Positions 26,001-34,997 of a stretch of 64,000 nt of DNA are shown piece after piece. Both the position numbers and the translations under genes were made by a program. Below the pieces are notes generated by a model, which saw only the letters and a program-made list of their open reading frames with translations, was not told where the DNA came from and ran no database searches. Location: contig CAJUPX010000003.1 of the NCBI GenBank assembly GCA_910588685.1, forward strand, positions 1 to 64,000. The letters are read 5' to 3'. The stretch comes from an uncultured Christensenellaceae bacterium. GTDB lineage: Bacteria; Bacillota; Clostridia; Christensenellales; Borkfalkiaceae. The stretch's first letter is position 1; the number at the start of each line of letters is the position of its first letter.

Positions 26001-28851
26001 TTACAGATATATCGTTTGCTTCCAACGGCGCGGGTTGAGCTAATCGCAATGCTTCTACATTCTTCTTGAACGCTTCGTTATGTTCGGCAATCCACTCTGC
26101 CTGTTTTAGCTTTTTACGGACATTGCCCGATAAGTATTCCGATGCGTCCTCCCAACCCAAATACGGATCGGTCTCGTCCATTACACACTTCGACGGATTA
26201 CGGTAAACCTTGTCGCCAAGTCCTTCTACAACTTCGTCGTAGGTCTTACCCGTTAGTTGTTCTATCACACGCAAGTCTACAACGCCGCGCTCACTCTTAC
26301 AAACATTCAATGCGTCCATAACGCTGTTACAATGCGTAACTCTCTGATACGGCTTAATCGTGCGCTTTGAGAATACGTCTGTCTTTTCTGCCGTGCCTGT
26401 TTTCTCGTCCACCTTTTCAATGGAAATCAACAGCGCATAATCGGCATCTTCACGGAACAGACTGCGGTTGAGTTTGGAATTGACTATGCCGTAAGACTTT
26501 ACGAATTTATCATAGTCCCGATTGAGTTTCCTTTGTTCCGCTTGTAAAACCTCGTCGGTACAGTTATCGAGCTGAACGCTCAATACCTGCCGCACTTGCT
26601 TCCGCAATTCTATAAGAGCTTTCATACGCTCTATATTCGTCTTTGCAATATCTCTTGCAAACAGCGTGTCTTGCTCTCTTTGATAAAGCGTATTCCCGAT
26701 AAACGTATAGCAATAATTCTTTAAGTCTTTGTGTTCATCGTCAATCGGTAATTCCGCTTCCGCAACGGCTTGTCCGACAGGTACGGCTTTCTTTTCGTCA
26801 TACACGTTTTCGGGCAGCATTGCAACCGCTTCTGCAATCGCTTGTCCAAGTTCCCTATCGTCGGGTAAAAGTTCCGTTTCATCATCGCCGCCGTACATTG
26901 ACTTTTGTTGTACCATTGTACCGAGCAACATTTCAGGTTGTTCGATAAAATACTGATTAACAGGTACGCCGTTCTCATCAACGCCTATATTTATCCAACT
27001 ATCCTTTGCTTTTTCAACGATTTTGTCTCGCTTCTGAAAAAACAGTATGTCTGCCGTAACCTCTGTTCCCGCGCTTGTCTTGAAAGCGTTGTTCGGCAAG
27101 CGAATTGCCCCCAACAGCTTCGCGCGGTTGGCTATGTACTGCCTTACATCGGGATCTTTCTTATCAAGCGTTCCCTTTGTAGTTATCGCCGCAATAATTC
27201 CGCCCGGACGAATTTTATCCAACGACTTCGCAAAAAAGTAGTTGTGTATGTAAAAGCCGAAACGGTCATATTTCGGGTCGTGTACTTTGAACGCACCAAA
27301 AGGCACGTTTGTTATTACACCGTCGAAAGAGTTATCCGCAAAGTTCGTTTTCTCGAAACCTTGCACTTTAATCTTCGTTTCGGGGTACAACAGATTGGCA
27401 ATGCTGCCCGTTATCTCGTCGATTTCTACGCCGTATGTTTCCTTTGCATTGAATGTATCGGGCAACAGTCCTATAAAGTTTCCGATACCCATTGCAGGTT
27501 CAAGAATTTTACCGCGCACAAATCCCATGCGCTTCAAGCCTGCATATACGCCGTCGATTACGGTTTTAGGCGTATAATGCGCCGACAAAACAGACTCTCT
27601 CGCCAAACGATATTCGTTTGTATCGAGCAAGGAAACAAGCTCGTCGTACTCTTTGTCCCATTCGGGCTTGTCGGGATCGAACGCATAAGCAAGTCCGCCC
27701 CAACCGACATATTTGGAAAGTACGCGTTTTTCTTCGTCAGTTGCCGTTCTGCCCGCTGCACGGATTTCGTGCATTAACTTTATCGCTTCTACGTTCTGAC
27801 GAAAGCGCGTTTTTGCACCTGTGGCATATTCAAAGTTCTCGTCCGTTAAACGGTAGTTGTGTACGACTGATACACTACTTCCGCTAAAACCGTTTCCTCG
27901 ATTGTATGTTCGGCTTGACGAAGGCTCTGCACTTTCGTCAGGAAGCTCGAAGATGAGCTGTTCGCTTCCGCTTTCTTCGTCAGCCGTTCCCGCAAGCTCA
28001 TCGCTTGCTTTTGTATCGACGACAGGTGGCGTGAAAGTTCGCCCGTCATCAACAATATCTGATACTCTCTCGGATACTCCGATTTCAGGTATTCCCGCCG
28101 CAAGTTCCCATAACGAAAGTTGCGAATAGTTTTCTGTTTCATTATTATCGTCCTCCAATAGAAAACTTTGTCTTACAGTTTTGCGCCGTTCTTTCTCTTT
28201 CTTCTTTTCTTCCCTTACCTGCTCATCTTCGATTATGACTTCGCGTAATCCTTCCGATATTTCCAAGACTTCCATACAAAGCCGAAAGTTTGTATCGTCA
28301 TCAAACGGTAACGGGGCAACGTCCACGCTTTTATTTCCCGTATAGGTTGTTAAGCATTGCGTTACGCCCTCGGTCAAACAGGCAAGATATTCTTCGGTAT
28401 ATTCTTCTGTGTCGCCGTCTGCAATATGCTCTTGACAATACCGATATACCGCCGCATATACTTCGCTCTCGTTTTCTCTCGGAACTCCGAAAAGTACGTT
28501 TTGACGATTGATACAGTCTCGCAACTGACTTTCCCGCATTTTGTGCTGTATGCCGTGATAACGCTCACTTCCGTATGTCTGTGAAATATCGAATACATAC
28601 GCTCTGCGGTTCGGTCTGTTTTCGTCATAGTAAACTATACCGTGTTCCCCGCGCTTTATTCTGCGGTTGTCCTGATCGTGCCAATCATCAAATGATTTAC
28701 AAACTGTTACGCTCGGTCTTTCCGCATATATCTGAACGCCGTTCCAAAACGATATGTGCGGGTTATTCGTGAGAAAAGAATAAAATCCCGCCAAACGTGC
28801 GCCGCTCTGAAATATGCTGTTTATTCTCTCGCTTGCCTGTTCTGCTCTCAT
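23038..28851 (-). CDS. giant ArdC-like/DNA methylase/SNF2-type helicase protein
   Basis: About 1937 residues. The N-terminal ~110 residues resemble the ArdC single-strand DNA-binding domain (NPHISFWNGVQIY, then IKRGEHGIVYY). An N6-methylase-like domain has motif I EPAMGIGNF (about residue 450) and motif IV NVPFG (about 515) instead of NPPY. A helicase follows: Walker A HSVGAGKT (about 1130), FVDEAHKYKN (about 1295), ATGTPISNS and QREGRIVRQGN (about 1640). The tail is coiled-coil and acidic. This is the LtrC-like protein common on clostridial integrative elements; its role in transfer or defence evasion is unproven. The start at 28851 follows GAGGGG; an upstream ATG at 28926 lies inside the previous gene. 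Confidence 0.88.
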   Translation of the reverse strand: MRAEQASERINSIFQSGARLAGFYSFLTNNPHISFWNGVQIYAERPSVTVCKSFDDWHDQDNRRIKRGEHGIVYYDENRPNRRAYVFDISQTYGSERYHGIQHKMRESQLRDCINRQNVLFGVPRENESEVYAAVYRYCQEHIADGDTEEYTEEYLACLTEGVTQCLTTYTGNKSVDVAPLPFDDDTNFRLCMEVLEISEGLREVIIEDEQVREEKKKEKERRKTVRQSFLLEDDNNETENYSQLSLWELAAGIPEIGVSERVSDIVDDGRTFTPPVVDTKASDELAGTADEESGSEQLIFELPDESAEPSSSRTYNRGNGFSGSSVSVVHNYRLTDENFEYATGAKTRFRQNVEAIKLMHEIRAAGRTATDEEKRVLSKYVGWGGLAYAFDPDKPEWDKEYDELVSLLDTNEYRLARESVLSAHYTPKTVIDGVYAGLKRMGFVRGKILEPAMGIGNFIGLLPDTFNAKETYGVEIDEITGSIANLLYPETKIKVQGFEKTNFADNSFDGVITNVPFGAFKVHDPKYDRFGFYIHNYFFAKSLDKIRPGGIIAAITTKGTLDKKDPDVRQYIANRAKLLGAIRLPNNAFKTSAGTEVTADILFFQKRDKIVEKAKDSWINIGVDENGVPVNQYFIEQPEMLLGTMVQQKSMYGGDDETELLPDDRELGQAIAEAVAMLPENVYDEKKAVPVGQAVAEAELPIDDEHKDLKNYCYTFIGNTLYQREQDTLFARDIAKTNIERMKALIELRKQVRQVLSVQLDNCTDEVLQAEQRKLNRDYDKFVKSYGIVNSKLNRSLFREDADYALLISIEKVDEKTGTAEKTDVFSKRTIKPYQRVTHCNSVMDALNVCKSERGVVDLRVIEQLTGKTYDEVVEGLGDKVYRNPSKCVMDETDPYLGWEDASEYLSGNVRKKLKQAEWIAEHNEAFKKNVEALRLAQPAPLEANDISVKIGVKWVDTKYYKQFICELLDVNPYYIDEINVSFNSITGEWNVERPAWLRQSVKAGSVFGTSRMDAFRIFEKCLNQQTPTITDEIEEDGKKKRVTNKKETIAVRERQRKIYDEFKRWIFDEPHRREHLVNRYNEIYNTTVVPQFDGSYLEFPSMNPEITLKPYQKDAVARILQGNNVLLHHSVGAGKTFEIAAACMKLKECGTAKKPIIVVPNHLVLQWANEFRTLYPNANVLMATKKDFERTSRKRFVAKVATGDWDAVVIAMSSFEKIPISRQRQEERLNREIAEIEIGIRQAKEEKGERIRIKDLERTLKNKRAQLEKLTSAEKKDDLLQFEDLGVDYIFVDEAHKYKNKFIFTKMNNVSGISRAMSQRSSDMDLKCEYIGEVRGGDRGVVFATGTPISNSLVEMYTLQTYLQRNGLREAEFQFFDLWAANFTETITALELAPSGQGYRTRTRVAKFTNLPELLKMYRSFADVKTADMLNLPVPGIRKIIEQLEPTERILQLNDEIVKRSEKIANGAVEPWQDNMLCVTYDGKMIALDPRCFDKTIPDDSNSKINRCINNIYKIWSETAEQRCTQVVFCDMSTPKKMYADYNPEQDFDVYNDIKRKLIECGIPEEEIAYIHEAKTDQQKQDIFDRVRNGDIRVFLGSTEKCGAGTNFQNKLIALHHLDTPFRPSDLEQREGRIVRQGNENEEVSLYTYVTKRTFDAYSYQILETKQRFISQINRGDLSVRVAEDIDDATLSFAEIKAITSDNPKIKRKMEIEMRLGQLSDLEKVYRDNRYAMQTQILHTPEMITEINEKVAELQNDMTLRMEHENDLIQVGKNKYEERKDAGALLIQVVASGEYVGKTVGYIKGFAIIPQIKDGEGHNLKLVGTGSYTVHISDSDVGTISRMENCLNGFEKNIEFYLDKRRVYEQDLSAAKEQVDQPFEQAGEVEQLRNELAEIDAELDLGKQEAPIIMDEDTTDKPVVEILDEDDDEDEAEVA

Positions 28852-28865
28852 TCTCCCCTCTGTTT

Positions 28866-29381
28866 CTACTCGGCTTCTATATACTTTTTCTGTTCCTCGT
28901 CGTACACAAAGCCGCCGTCGCCCCATAACTCACGATAGAGCGTAATTGCGTCTTGACTCTGTCTCTCGTATTCTTCGCCTTCGGCTTCATTACCGCAGTA
29001 AAAAACCTTATAGCCTGCAACCGTAGCCGAATTGTCGCAATACTCGTATCTTACGCTGAAATCGGGCTGCGCTTCCGATATTGCCTGTGCAATCTTCTCA
29101 ACCGTATCGTGCGAATCAAAGTAAATCAGATTGCCGAGCGTTGGCGGATTACCTTTGCCCTCAAAGTAAACTTGCGTATTCGATGCCCCGCGTATCGTTC
29201 CCCATTTTTCCAAGCATTCCGTTTCGTCGCTTTCGTCCTTAACGGGAATTATTTTCGCAAAGTCAATTACCTTATTGCCGTCGCTTTCGGGATCTGGCTT
29301 TAATATGCTTTCGATATATTTCTTTATTGCGGCGTTATCGTCGCCCGTAATGGACAACAAGTTCCCCATTGTATCGTTCAT
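28866..29381 (-). CDS. acidic mobile-element protein, Api92/DUF1281-like
   Basis: A 171-residue acidic protein. The block CLEKWGTIRGASNTQVYF and the later AQPDFSVRYEYCDNSA recall the ferredoxin-like Api92 (DUF1281) family, whose members have WGT and a P-x-L/F strand pair. Function is unknown. It ends 14 bp before the giant gene. Confidence 0.6.
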   Translation of the reverse strand: MNDTMGNLLSITGDDNAAIKKYIESILKPDPESDGNKVIDFAKIIPVKDESDETECLEKWGTIRGASNTQVYFEGKGNPPTLGNLIYFDSHDTVEKIAQAISEAQPDFSVRYEYCDNSATVAGYKVFYCGNEAEGEEYERQSQDAITLYRELWGDGGFVYDEEQKKYIEAE

Positions 29382-29385
29382 GGTT

Positions 29386-29631
29386 TCAGTTCATCTCCGA
29401 CTTTTCTTCCACCTGATAATCGTCGGGTACGTCATATACTTCATGTCCGCAAGACAAAAGCTGCAAACCGCACACGGGGCAACGCTCTATATCGCACCCC
29501 TCCATGTGCTGTTCCCCGAATTTTGCGCCGCAATCATCGCATACCGCATCAGAATTGCCCTCGTCCCAATCGCCCGGATCTCCCACTTTAATCGGGTCGT
29601 ATAATTTTCCGTCTATTAAAAATTTCGACAT
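29386..29631 (-). CDS. small zinc-ribbon protein
   Basis: An 81-residue acidic protein with two cysteine pairs, CDDCGAKF and CPVCGLQ, plus nearby histidine and cysteine residues, which suggests a zinc ribbon. Function unknown. The ribosome site GGAG is inside the last codons of the upstream gene. Confidence 0.65.
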   Translation of the reverse strand: MSKFLIDGKLYDPIKVGDPGDWDEGNSDAVCDDCGAKFGEQHMEGCDIERCPVCGLQLLSCGHEVYDVPDDYQVEEKSEMN

Positions 29632-29632
29632 A

Positions 29633-30442
29633 TTACATCTCCAATTCTTTTATTTCTAACGCTCTCTCTACGCTTCGCCCTGTATATTCATAAAAAGTAT
29701 TCGCAGCATCATTAAAATTTTTATCTTCCCAAACGGTATCGCCTATGTACTCGCCGCTACTTAATTGTTTCAAGTATCGTACTAACGCAAACTGCTGTGC
29801 AGGCTCACAATGCCGTTTTAACAGCGTTACCGTTTCGTTTGTTTCTTCCGTCTTTCCCGAGCATATAACGGTATGGTCAAAGCCCTCGTACTTGATTATT
29901 TTACAGTTATCGTCAAGCAAAATACTTCCGATATTTTCGCCGCTCTCGCCCCAATCCTGTAAAACAAACATTACTTCCGAAGATTGTTTTCCGAATGCCT
30001 GACTTAACGATGCGCAAAGATAATTCCCTCTGAAATATTGATTGTCGTTGATTTCCGTTAGGTAGTTGCAAGATTTATGAAGATAACGGAAAAGGCACTC
30101 TCCGACTTCTTCAAGTCTCTTGCCGTCGTGCAAAACATAAATGTCCGTATTATAAATTTGCTTGCCGCGCAACCTATTTTCCGCAGCTCGTTCTGCTCTT
30201 TCGTCGTATTCCAACGGTTTCATATTCTTGCCATGAATACACTTATAATCGTAGAACATTCCCGTATGCCAACAGCTATTATCGTGGGAATTAAAATGAT
30301 GCGAATCAATAATGCTTTTTACGGTTATCTTTTTATCGCCTTGATAGAATGACTCTCCCACCTGATAACGAACGCCGCCGATATACAGATAGTCTTTTCC
30401 GTCTATAAGTCCTTTACTTTCAACTTCTTTCCTTGTAAGCAT
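29633..30442 (-). CDS. uncharacterised mobile-element protein
   Basis: A 269-residue soluble protein with no motif I recognise. It starts with a short beta-rich region ([19 protein letters not shown]). A histidine-rich stretch ([13 protein letters not shown]) and a C-terminal helix-rich part ending in LEIKELEM follow. It is one base from the zinc-ribbon gene and shares the same transcript. RBS AGGAGG precedes the ATG. Confidence 0.6.
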   Translation of the reverse strand: MLTRKEVESKGLIDGKDYLYIGGVRYQVGESFYQGDKKITVKSIIDSHHFNSHDNSCWHTGMFYDYKCIHGKNMKPLEYDERAERAAENRLRGKQIYNTDIYVLHDGKRLEEVGECLFRYLHKSCNYLTEINDNQYFRGNYLCASLSQAFGKQSSEVMFVLQDWGESGENIGSILLDDNCKIIKYEGFDHTVICSGKTEETNETVTLLKRHCEPAQQFALVRYLKQLSSGEYIGDTVWEDKNFNDAANTFYEYTGRSVERALEIKELEM

Positions 30443-30450
30443 CGTTCCTC

Positions 30451-31128
30451 CTACATTTCGGGACCGTCGAGTTCACGCTCTCTTTCCGCACAACCGCTTG
30501 CGCCGCCCGACCAACCTACTTCAAGCTCTTGGGCGATCTTCTCCACTTCGGCATTGCCTATGCCGATAAAATCAAATTTTTCCATACGAGCTTCCGAGCC
30601 GTCCGCACAAAATTTACCGAAGCAAGAGTTACCACGCCCCGCAGGGCTACAACCAAACCCACCGTCAAGGCGAAACAACTGATATTCAGGCTTTTTGTAA
30701 TCGTTGGTAAGACCGCTTAAAGGAATAATGCCTATCTTTCCAATATTGCTTTCAGTTCCTTCATACATAGAACGGCAACAGTCCTCTTTTGTAAATTCAC
30801 TCAATCCTCTGTCTGACAATACTGCGTTCATAGCTCTAATGCGTTTATCGTACACATTGAGTTGCTTTTGTAATTTCTGCTGTTCCGCTTTAATGTATTG
30901 TTTTTGCTCCCTTATGAACTGTTCAACTTTTTGCCTGATTTCCTTATCGTCCTTTATCGATGTTTCAACAAGCAAGTTTTCGTTCTGCTCATCAAACCCG
31001 ACAAAGAAGTCTTTGATTTTGTTACCATCTTTATCGTATAAGTGCGGATAAGCGTTTTGCATTTTATTGACTTGAACTACATCGTTGCCGTCCTTGAACC
31101 GATCCAACTGTTTATTTATAAAAATCAT
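30451..31128 (-). CDS. uncharacterised mobile-element protein
   Basis: A 225-residue protein. Residues about 70-100 are a strongly charged coiled coil (KQYIKAEQQKLQKQL). The C-terminal half is glycine and cysteine-rich (DGGFGCSPAGRGNSCFGKF), then FIGIGNAEVEKIA. I do not recognise a family. Its end and the following start are 8 bp apart. Confidence 0.6.
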   Translation of the reverse strand: MIFINKQLDRFKDGNDVVQVNKMQNAYPHLYDKDGNKIKDFFVGFDEQNENLLVETSIKDDKEIRQKVEQFIREQKQYIKAEQQKLQKQLNVYDKRIRAMNAVLSDRGLSEFTKEDCCRSMYEGTESNIGKIGIIPLSGLTNDYKKPEYQLFRLDGGFGCSPAGRGNSCFGKFCADGSEARMEKFDFIGIGNAEVEKIAQELEVGWSGGASGCAERERELDGPEM

Positions 31129-31137
31129 ATTTGCCCC

Positions 31138-31695
31138 TTACATTTCCGCCTCGGGCTTGCTTTGCAATGCACGTTGTCCTTTAATAAAACGGTTAGCCGC
31201 CCACCGTGCGTTTTCGTTTAATTGACGCTGAAACGCCTGATTCGTCTTTGAATAAACAAAACCGAGACTTCTTAACTCTTTATACGTTGCATTATCCACT
31301 CTGCCGCCGCCCTCGTATATGATTTGTAATCTTTTAATATCCTGATTTTCCACGACTTCAAAGCCCAAGCCGTCCGTGTCGTATGTGGATTCTCCGCGAG
31401 ACTGTTCCGCTTCCAACTGCTTTATACGCTGTTTCGTTCTTCTAATCTCTTGATTAGAGTTCTGCAACCGCCACGCAGGGTGCGGCTGTCTTTCCCAAGA
31501 ATATCCGCCTTCAATTCTCTCGTTTATTCTTTTTGCTTTTTCTTACGACATATTGGGATAGCCGACCATAGTACAGTTCTTGCGGAAATACTCGTTTTGC
31601 TTTTTCATTTCCTCGTGATCTGCCTGTTGCTTCGCCAACCTTTCTTTCAACGCTTCCAATGCGTTATCGTCCGTCGATTTAATAATCTTACTCAA
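31138..31695 (-). pseudogene. mobile-element protein gene interrupted by one in-frame TAA
   Basis: The frame begins at a TTG (31693-31695) with AGGAGG nine bases upstream, overlapping the previous gene. It runs 50 codons to a TAA at 31543-31545 and continues in the same frame to 31138. Coding continues directly: a coiled-coil N-part ending FRKNCTMVGYPNMS, then EKAKRINERIEGGYSW. The conserved C-terminal part has SNQEIRRTKQRI and NQAFQRQLNENARW. This two-part layout matches a family seen on Firmicutes mobile elements, where the parts are one protein. No frameshift is needed, so it is a point nonsense change or readthrough. Confidence 0.7.
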
Positions 31696-32050
31696 GTTCT
31701 TCTGCCTCCTCTAAAATTCCCTCATGATAAATTGCGTTATAATCGTCCTCTATAAATTCAAGAATATCCCCGCTTGTAGCAAGGCTGGCATATTCGTTTC
31801 TACGATATTCGTCGTAAAGTAAAGCCAAAATACTATCCTTTTCTTCATATAAGCAACGATAATGGATGTCGTCGCTGAATTGTGATTCTTCTGCCGTTAT
31901 AAAATCTTTTAGCGCCGTATAAGCAAAAATTTTATGAGCATTAGCAAAAATATCTTCCTTTGATTTTTGCATTTGTTCGTAATAAAAAGCGTCAAATTCT
32001 TTATTAACGCTATCAACGACTTCCCGTCTATAATCAATTTGTTCCGTCAT
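31688..32050 (-). CDS. uncharacterised small acidic protein
   Basis: A 120-residue acidic helical protein (start MTEQIDYRREVVDSV). The ATG at 32050 overlaps the stop of the upstream gene in an ATGA; a longer frame to 32086 lies inside that gene. No domain recognised. Its C-terminus (EEAEELE) carries the ribosome site of the next gene. Confidence 0.6.
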   Translation of the reverse strand: MTEQIDYRREVVDSVNKEFDAFYYEQMQKSKEDIFANAHKIFAYTALKDFITAEESQFSDDIHYRCLYEEKDSILALLYDEYRRNEYASLATSGDILEFIEDDYNAIYHEGILEEAEELE

Positions 32051-32688
32051 TCCATTTCCCCATATTCCATTTTCTGATCGTTGCAATAACCGTTATAGCT
32101 TCTGATAACCTGAAAAATATCGTAGTAAGTTTCTATGCCACTCGGTTCTTCGCTTTCGGAATAATAATTCCAAAGCCGTTCCAAAATATTCCCGCCTCTC
32201 TTGGCAAGCTTTTTTATTTCCGTCTTTTCATAGAACTGAAAATCCCCGTTATCGAAGTAGCCCGCTACACGATTATAAAAATGAATTTCGTAATGATTGC
32301 CGAAAACAGCCTCTGCGCCTCTTGCAATTTCTCTTGCTTTATATGCCGCAAATTCTCCGGCTACCGAACTTCTGACCGTTTCGTAAACATTGTTTTTGCT
32401 TTGTTCCGACTGTTCTACATATTCCTGTAAATCGTTCTCACACGGAATATAGAGTTTCCCGTTTTCCTCGCAACGGAATAAATCAAACTCTTTTTCCGTT
32501 GCCGCCTCGTAGAAACTCTCGTAGGAATATCCGAACTTGCTCTCATAAGCATAGTCTTCTTTGCAAAAGCCTAACTCTGTATCTATCCGTTGATGTTTAC
32601 TTATAGAAGATAGCGAACTTTCGCTCTGAGTTAGCTGTCGTTCGGGCGTAAAATGATACCCGCCATATTCAAAAGTCTTATCCGTCAT
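32047..32688 (-). CDS. uncharacterised mobile-element protein
   Basis: A 213-residue protein starting MTDKTFEYGGYHFTPERQ. The YGGYHFTP-type opening recurs in Firmicutes mobile-element proteins, but I cannot name a function. The middle is tyrosine and glutamate-rich. The ATG at 32688 forms an ATGA overlap with the upstream gene's stop. Confidence 0.6.
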   Translation of the reverse strand: MTDKTFEYGGYHFTPERQLTQSESSLSSISKHQRIDTELGFCKEDYAYESKFGYSYESFYEAATEKEFDLFRCEENGKLYIPCENDLQEYVEQSEQSKNNVYETVRSSVAGEFAAYKAREIARGAEAVFGNHYEIHFYNRVAGYFDNGDFQFYEKTEIKKLAKRGGNILERLWNYYSESEEPSGIETYYDIFQVIRSYNGYCNDQKMEYGEME

Positions 32689-33269
32689 TCCATTTCTGCT
32701 CCCAGAATTTTCAATACGTTCTCTCTCGTTGTAACGCCAAGCTCTTCCAACCTGTTCAAACAATACTTCCTGTATTCTTCGTCCTGCCATTCGACATCGG
32801 AAAATTCTTGATAACAGACAGGGGCTTGTCCCGTGCGGTCTATAACGTCCGCAAATTCGGGCAAATAGACTTTCTCATACGCCCAACGCCGTTCAATCCA
32901 ATTTCCGTTTTTATCGGAATCGACGCACCACTCGTTCCAAAGATTTTCGGGATGTTGCCATGAAAGCTCGTTAAACAGTTCCGCTGCCAAAGTTTCGCTT
33001 TGAGTAAGGCTTATTAAATCCTGCCGTGTAAAATACGAAAGTAATTTATCTTCGGGTATTCTGCTATTCTTTTCGGCAGGAAAACCGTACTCAGGTATGT
33101 ACACAATTTCGTCTTTGCTTTTATACCGCCACGGTTCGTGAAACGCTACGCTGTTTTTATAGATGAAACCGTCGCTTCCGCCGATAAAGCCAAACTCTCT
33201 TGAATACAAATACTGCCCGTCTTTTCCTTTTACCTTTCTGCCACGATTATACTTTTTATATCCGCCCAT
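32685..33269 (-). CDS. uncharacterised mobile-element protein
   Basis: A 194-residue protein with a basic N-terminus (MGGYKKYNRGRKVKGKDG) and many aromatic residues (NLWNEWCVDSDKNGNWIERR). No family recognised. The ATG at 33269 overlaps the previous stop as TGATG, with GGAG six bases upstream inside that gene's last codons. Confidence 0.6.
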   Translation of the reverse strand: MGGYKKYNRGRKVKGKDGQYLYSREFGFIGGSDGFIYKNSVAFHEPWRYKSKDEIVYIPEYGFPAEKNSRIPEDKLLSYFTRQDLISLTQSETLAAELFNELSWQHPENLWNEWCVDSDKNGNWIERRWAYEKVYLPEFADVIDRTGQAPVCYQEFSDVEWQDEEYRKYCLNRLEELGVTTRENVLKILGAEME

Positions 33270-33889
33270 CACATCTCCGCTTCGCTCTGCACAAATTTGT
33301 CAAACGCCGCCCTGTCCGCACCTTTGAGATACTTCGCAAAATGTTTCATTGCCGCCTTTAAGTTCCGCTCGTCATAATCAACGCCGCAAGTATATTTTTC
33401 CTTTATTCCATATATAGAACACACATAACTGTTCCACTCGCCCTTGTGATATAGTTCGCCGATTTCAATTTTTCTGTCGTTTTCCTCGTCGGTAAACTCT
33501 TTCAGCGTTTTAGCTTCAATGATATTCCAAAGCGTACCCGCTTTAAGTCCCTGCATTAGAAAATCATAGGCTTCTTTAACGTCGTACTGCGGCTCTATAA
33601 CCTTGTGTGCGCGTATAAATTCTTCCTCTGACCTCTGCGACCAAAACTCTGCATCGTCCTTCATATCGGGAAAGAAAACGTAGAACGGCAATACTCGTTC
33701 ACGACAAAAAGGTTGCTGTTTATCCGTAGGCGCATAAACCAAATAGCAATCTCCGCACCTTTCCGCATTTCTTTTTTCGGGAATTTCTGCTGTCGCTTTG
33801 CAAATTAGAATATCGTCATCGAGCAATCTGTAGAAAAACTCTTTTGCGTCGTCGTCCAACTGTTCTATGATTTTATTTTTAACTTGCAT
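33269..33889 (-). CDS. uncharacterised mobile-element protein
   Basis: A 206-residue protein. A pair of cysteines (ERCGDCYLVYAP) and aromatic patches (PFYVFFPD, EFWSQRSEEE) stand out; no domain is recognised. It overlaps the C5 methylase gene by 11 bases, so the two are translationally coupled, but nothing shows a nuclease motif that would pair with that methylase. Confidence 0.6.
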   Translation of the reverse strand: MQVKNKIIEQLDDDAKEFFYRLLDDDILICKATAEIPEKRNAERCGDCYLVYAPTDKQQPFCRERVLPFYVFFPDMKDDAEFWSQRSEEEFIRAHKVIEPQYDVKEAYDFLMQGLKAGTLWNIIEAKTLKEFTDEENDRKIEIGELYHKGEWNSYVCSIYGIKEKYTCGVDYDERNLKAAMKHFAKYLKGADRAAFDKFVQSEAEM

Positions 33890-34997
33890 CTCGTCCCTGC
33901 TCCAAAAAGTTAAACAGCGGTAATTCGTATATAAGCTGTTCAGGCGTTTTCAAACGTTCTTTGTACACCCGTTCTTCCCAATCCGCAACACCGTATAATG
34001 TGCCGAATATTGCCATTAAAACCGTTACGACGATACTGTTACCCGCCTGTACATATAAATCGGCTTCTTTTACATTGTTCGCTTTATTGCCATTTACGAC
34101 CTTATAACGACATTTATCGTAATCGTCATCTGCAAAACCCATAAGTCTGAAACTTTCCAGCGACGTTACACGTCTTATAATTGGATTGTTTTTGTCTCGG
34201 TCATCATAGATTTTGACACCGTGAGTTGCATCGTTTGAACATAATAAGCAAGCCGCAATCCCCTCTACAGAAATGATGATATTATCTTGCCTGTAATTCG
34301 TCCAATTCAGTTCTCCGCAACGAATTATGTAATGCGTATTGCCCCATAGATACGGCTTTTCAACAACTGCATTTTTCAGGATTTCTTCCGTAAGTTGCGA
34401 TTGCACGTTATCATCTAAAATGTCCTTTAAGCGCACTCCCGAATCGTAACCTGTAGGGAACTCGAAACCATAATCGATGTCTTTTCTGATAGCAATTACA
34501 AACAGCCTTTCCCTGTTTTGCGGCACGTTGAAATACTTCGCATTTATAACTTCGGAATAGACGTTGTAACCGTAAGCCAAAAGCATAAAGTAAAACCTAC
34601 GGAAGTTATGTAAGTGCTTTTGTGAAAGTACACCCGGCACGTTTTCCCATACAACGACTTTGGGTTTCGATATGGCGATAAACTGCAAGTAACTCCACAT
34701 AAGACTTGATCTCGTACCGCTGCCCTCGTCGCCGCCTTCGCCTTTTCCCGCCGTTGAAAAACTTTGACAAGGCGTTCCGCCAACAAGCAAATCAATATCG
34801 AGCGGTACAGGTTTTTTGTTTACTTCGGTCAAATCGCCAAAATTTTTACTGCGCTCTACTCCGTGTATAGCACAATACGATTTGATTGCCGCTTCGTCTA
34901 TTTCGCTAAAGCAGGCAAGCTCATACGGAATACCGAGATTTGTCAACGCTTTTTCCGGCGCGCCTATCCCACTACACACCGTCGCTACTTTCAACAC
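33879..34997 (-). CDS. DNA (cytosine-5) methyltransferase
   Basis: A 372-residue C5 methylase. Motif I is VCSGIGAPEKAL, motif IV GGTPCQSFSTAGKG with the catalytic cysteine, motif VI WENVPGVL, motif VIII QNRERLFVIAI and motif X GNSIVVTVL. A moderate target-recognition region (about 190-270) is present. It starts at a GTG overlapping the upstream TAG (TAGTG), with GGAGG seven bases away. No restriction endonuclease lies next to it, so it probably protects the element from host restriction. Confidence 0.93.
   Translation of the reverse strand: MLKVATVCSGIGAPEKALTNLGIPYELACFSEIDEAAIKSYCAIHGVERSKNFGDLTEVNKKPVPLDIDLLVGGTPCQSFSTAGKGEGGDEGSGTRSSLMWSYLQFIAISKPKVVVWENVPGVLSQKHLHNFRRFYFMLLAYGYNVYSEVINAKYFNVPQNRERLFVIAIRKDIDYGFEFPTGYDSGVRLKDILDDNVQSQLTEEILKNAVVEKPYLWGNTHYIIRCGELNWTNYRQDNIIISVEGIAACLLCSNDATHGVKIYDDRDKNNPIIRRVTSLESFRLMGFADDDYDKCRYKVVNGNKANNVKEADLYVQAGNSIVVTVLMAIFGTLYGVADWEERVYKERLKTPEQLIYELPLFNFLEQGRDAS

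Noticed and set aside
26905-27777. 290-codon plus-strand frame opposite the methylase domain of the giant gene
   Set aside because: Shadow of conserved methylase motifs on the other strand; no start site or domain.
33269-34997. A restriction-modification pair formed by the C5 methylase and its overlapping neighbour
   Set aside because: The neighbour at 33269-33889 shows no PD-(D/E)XK, HNH, GIY-YIG or PLD pattern that I can see.
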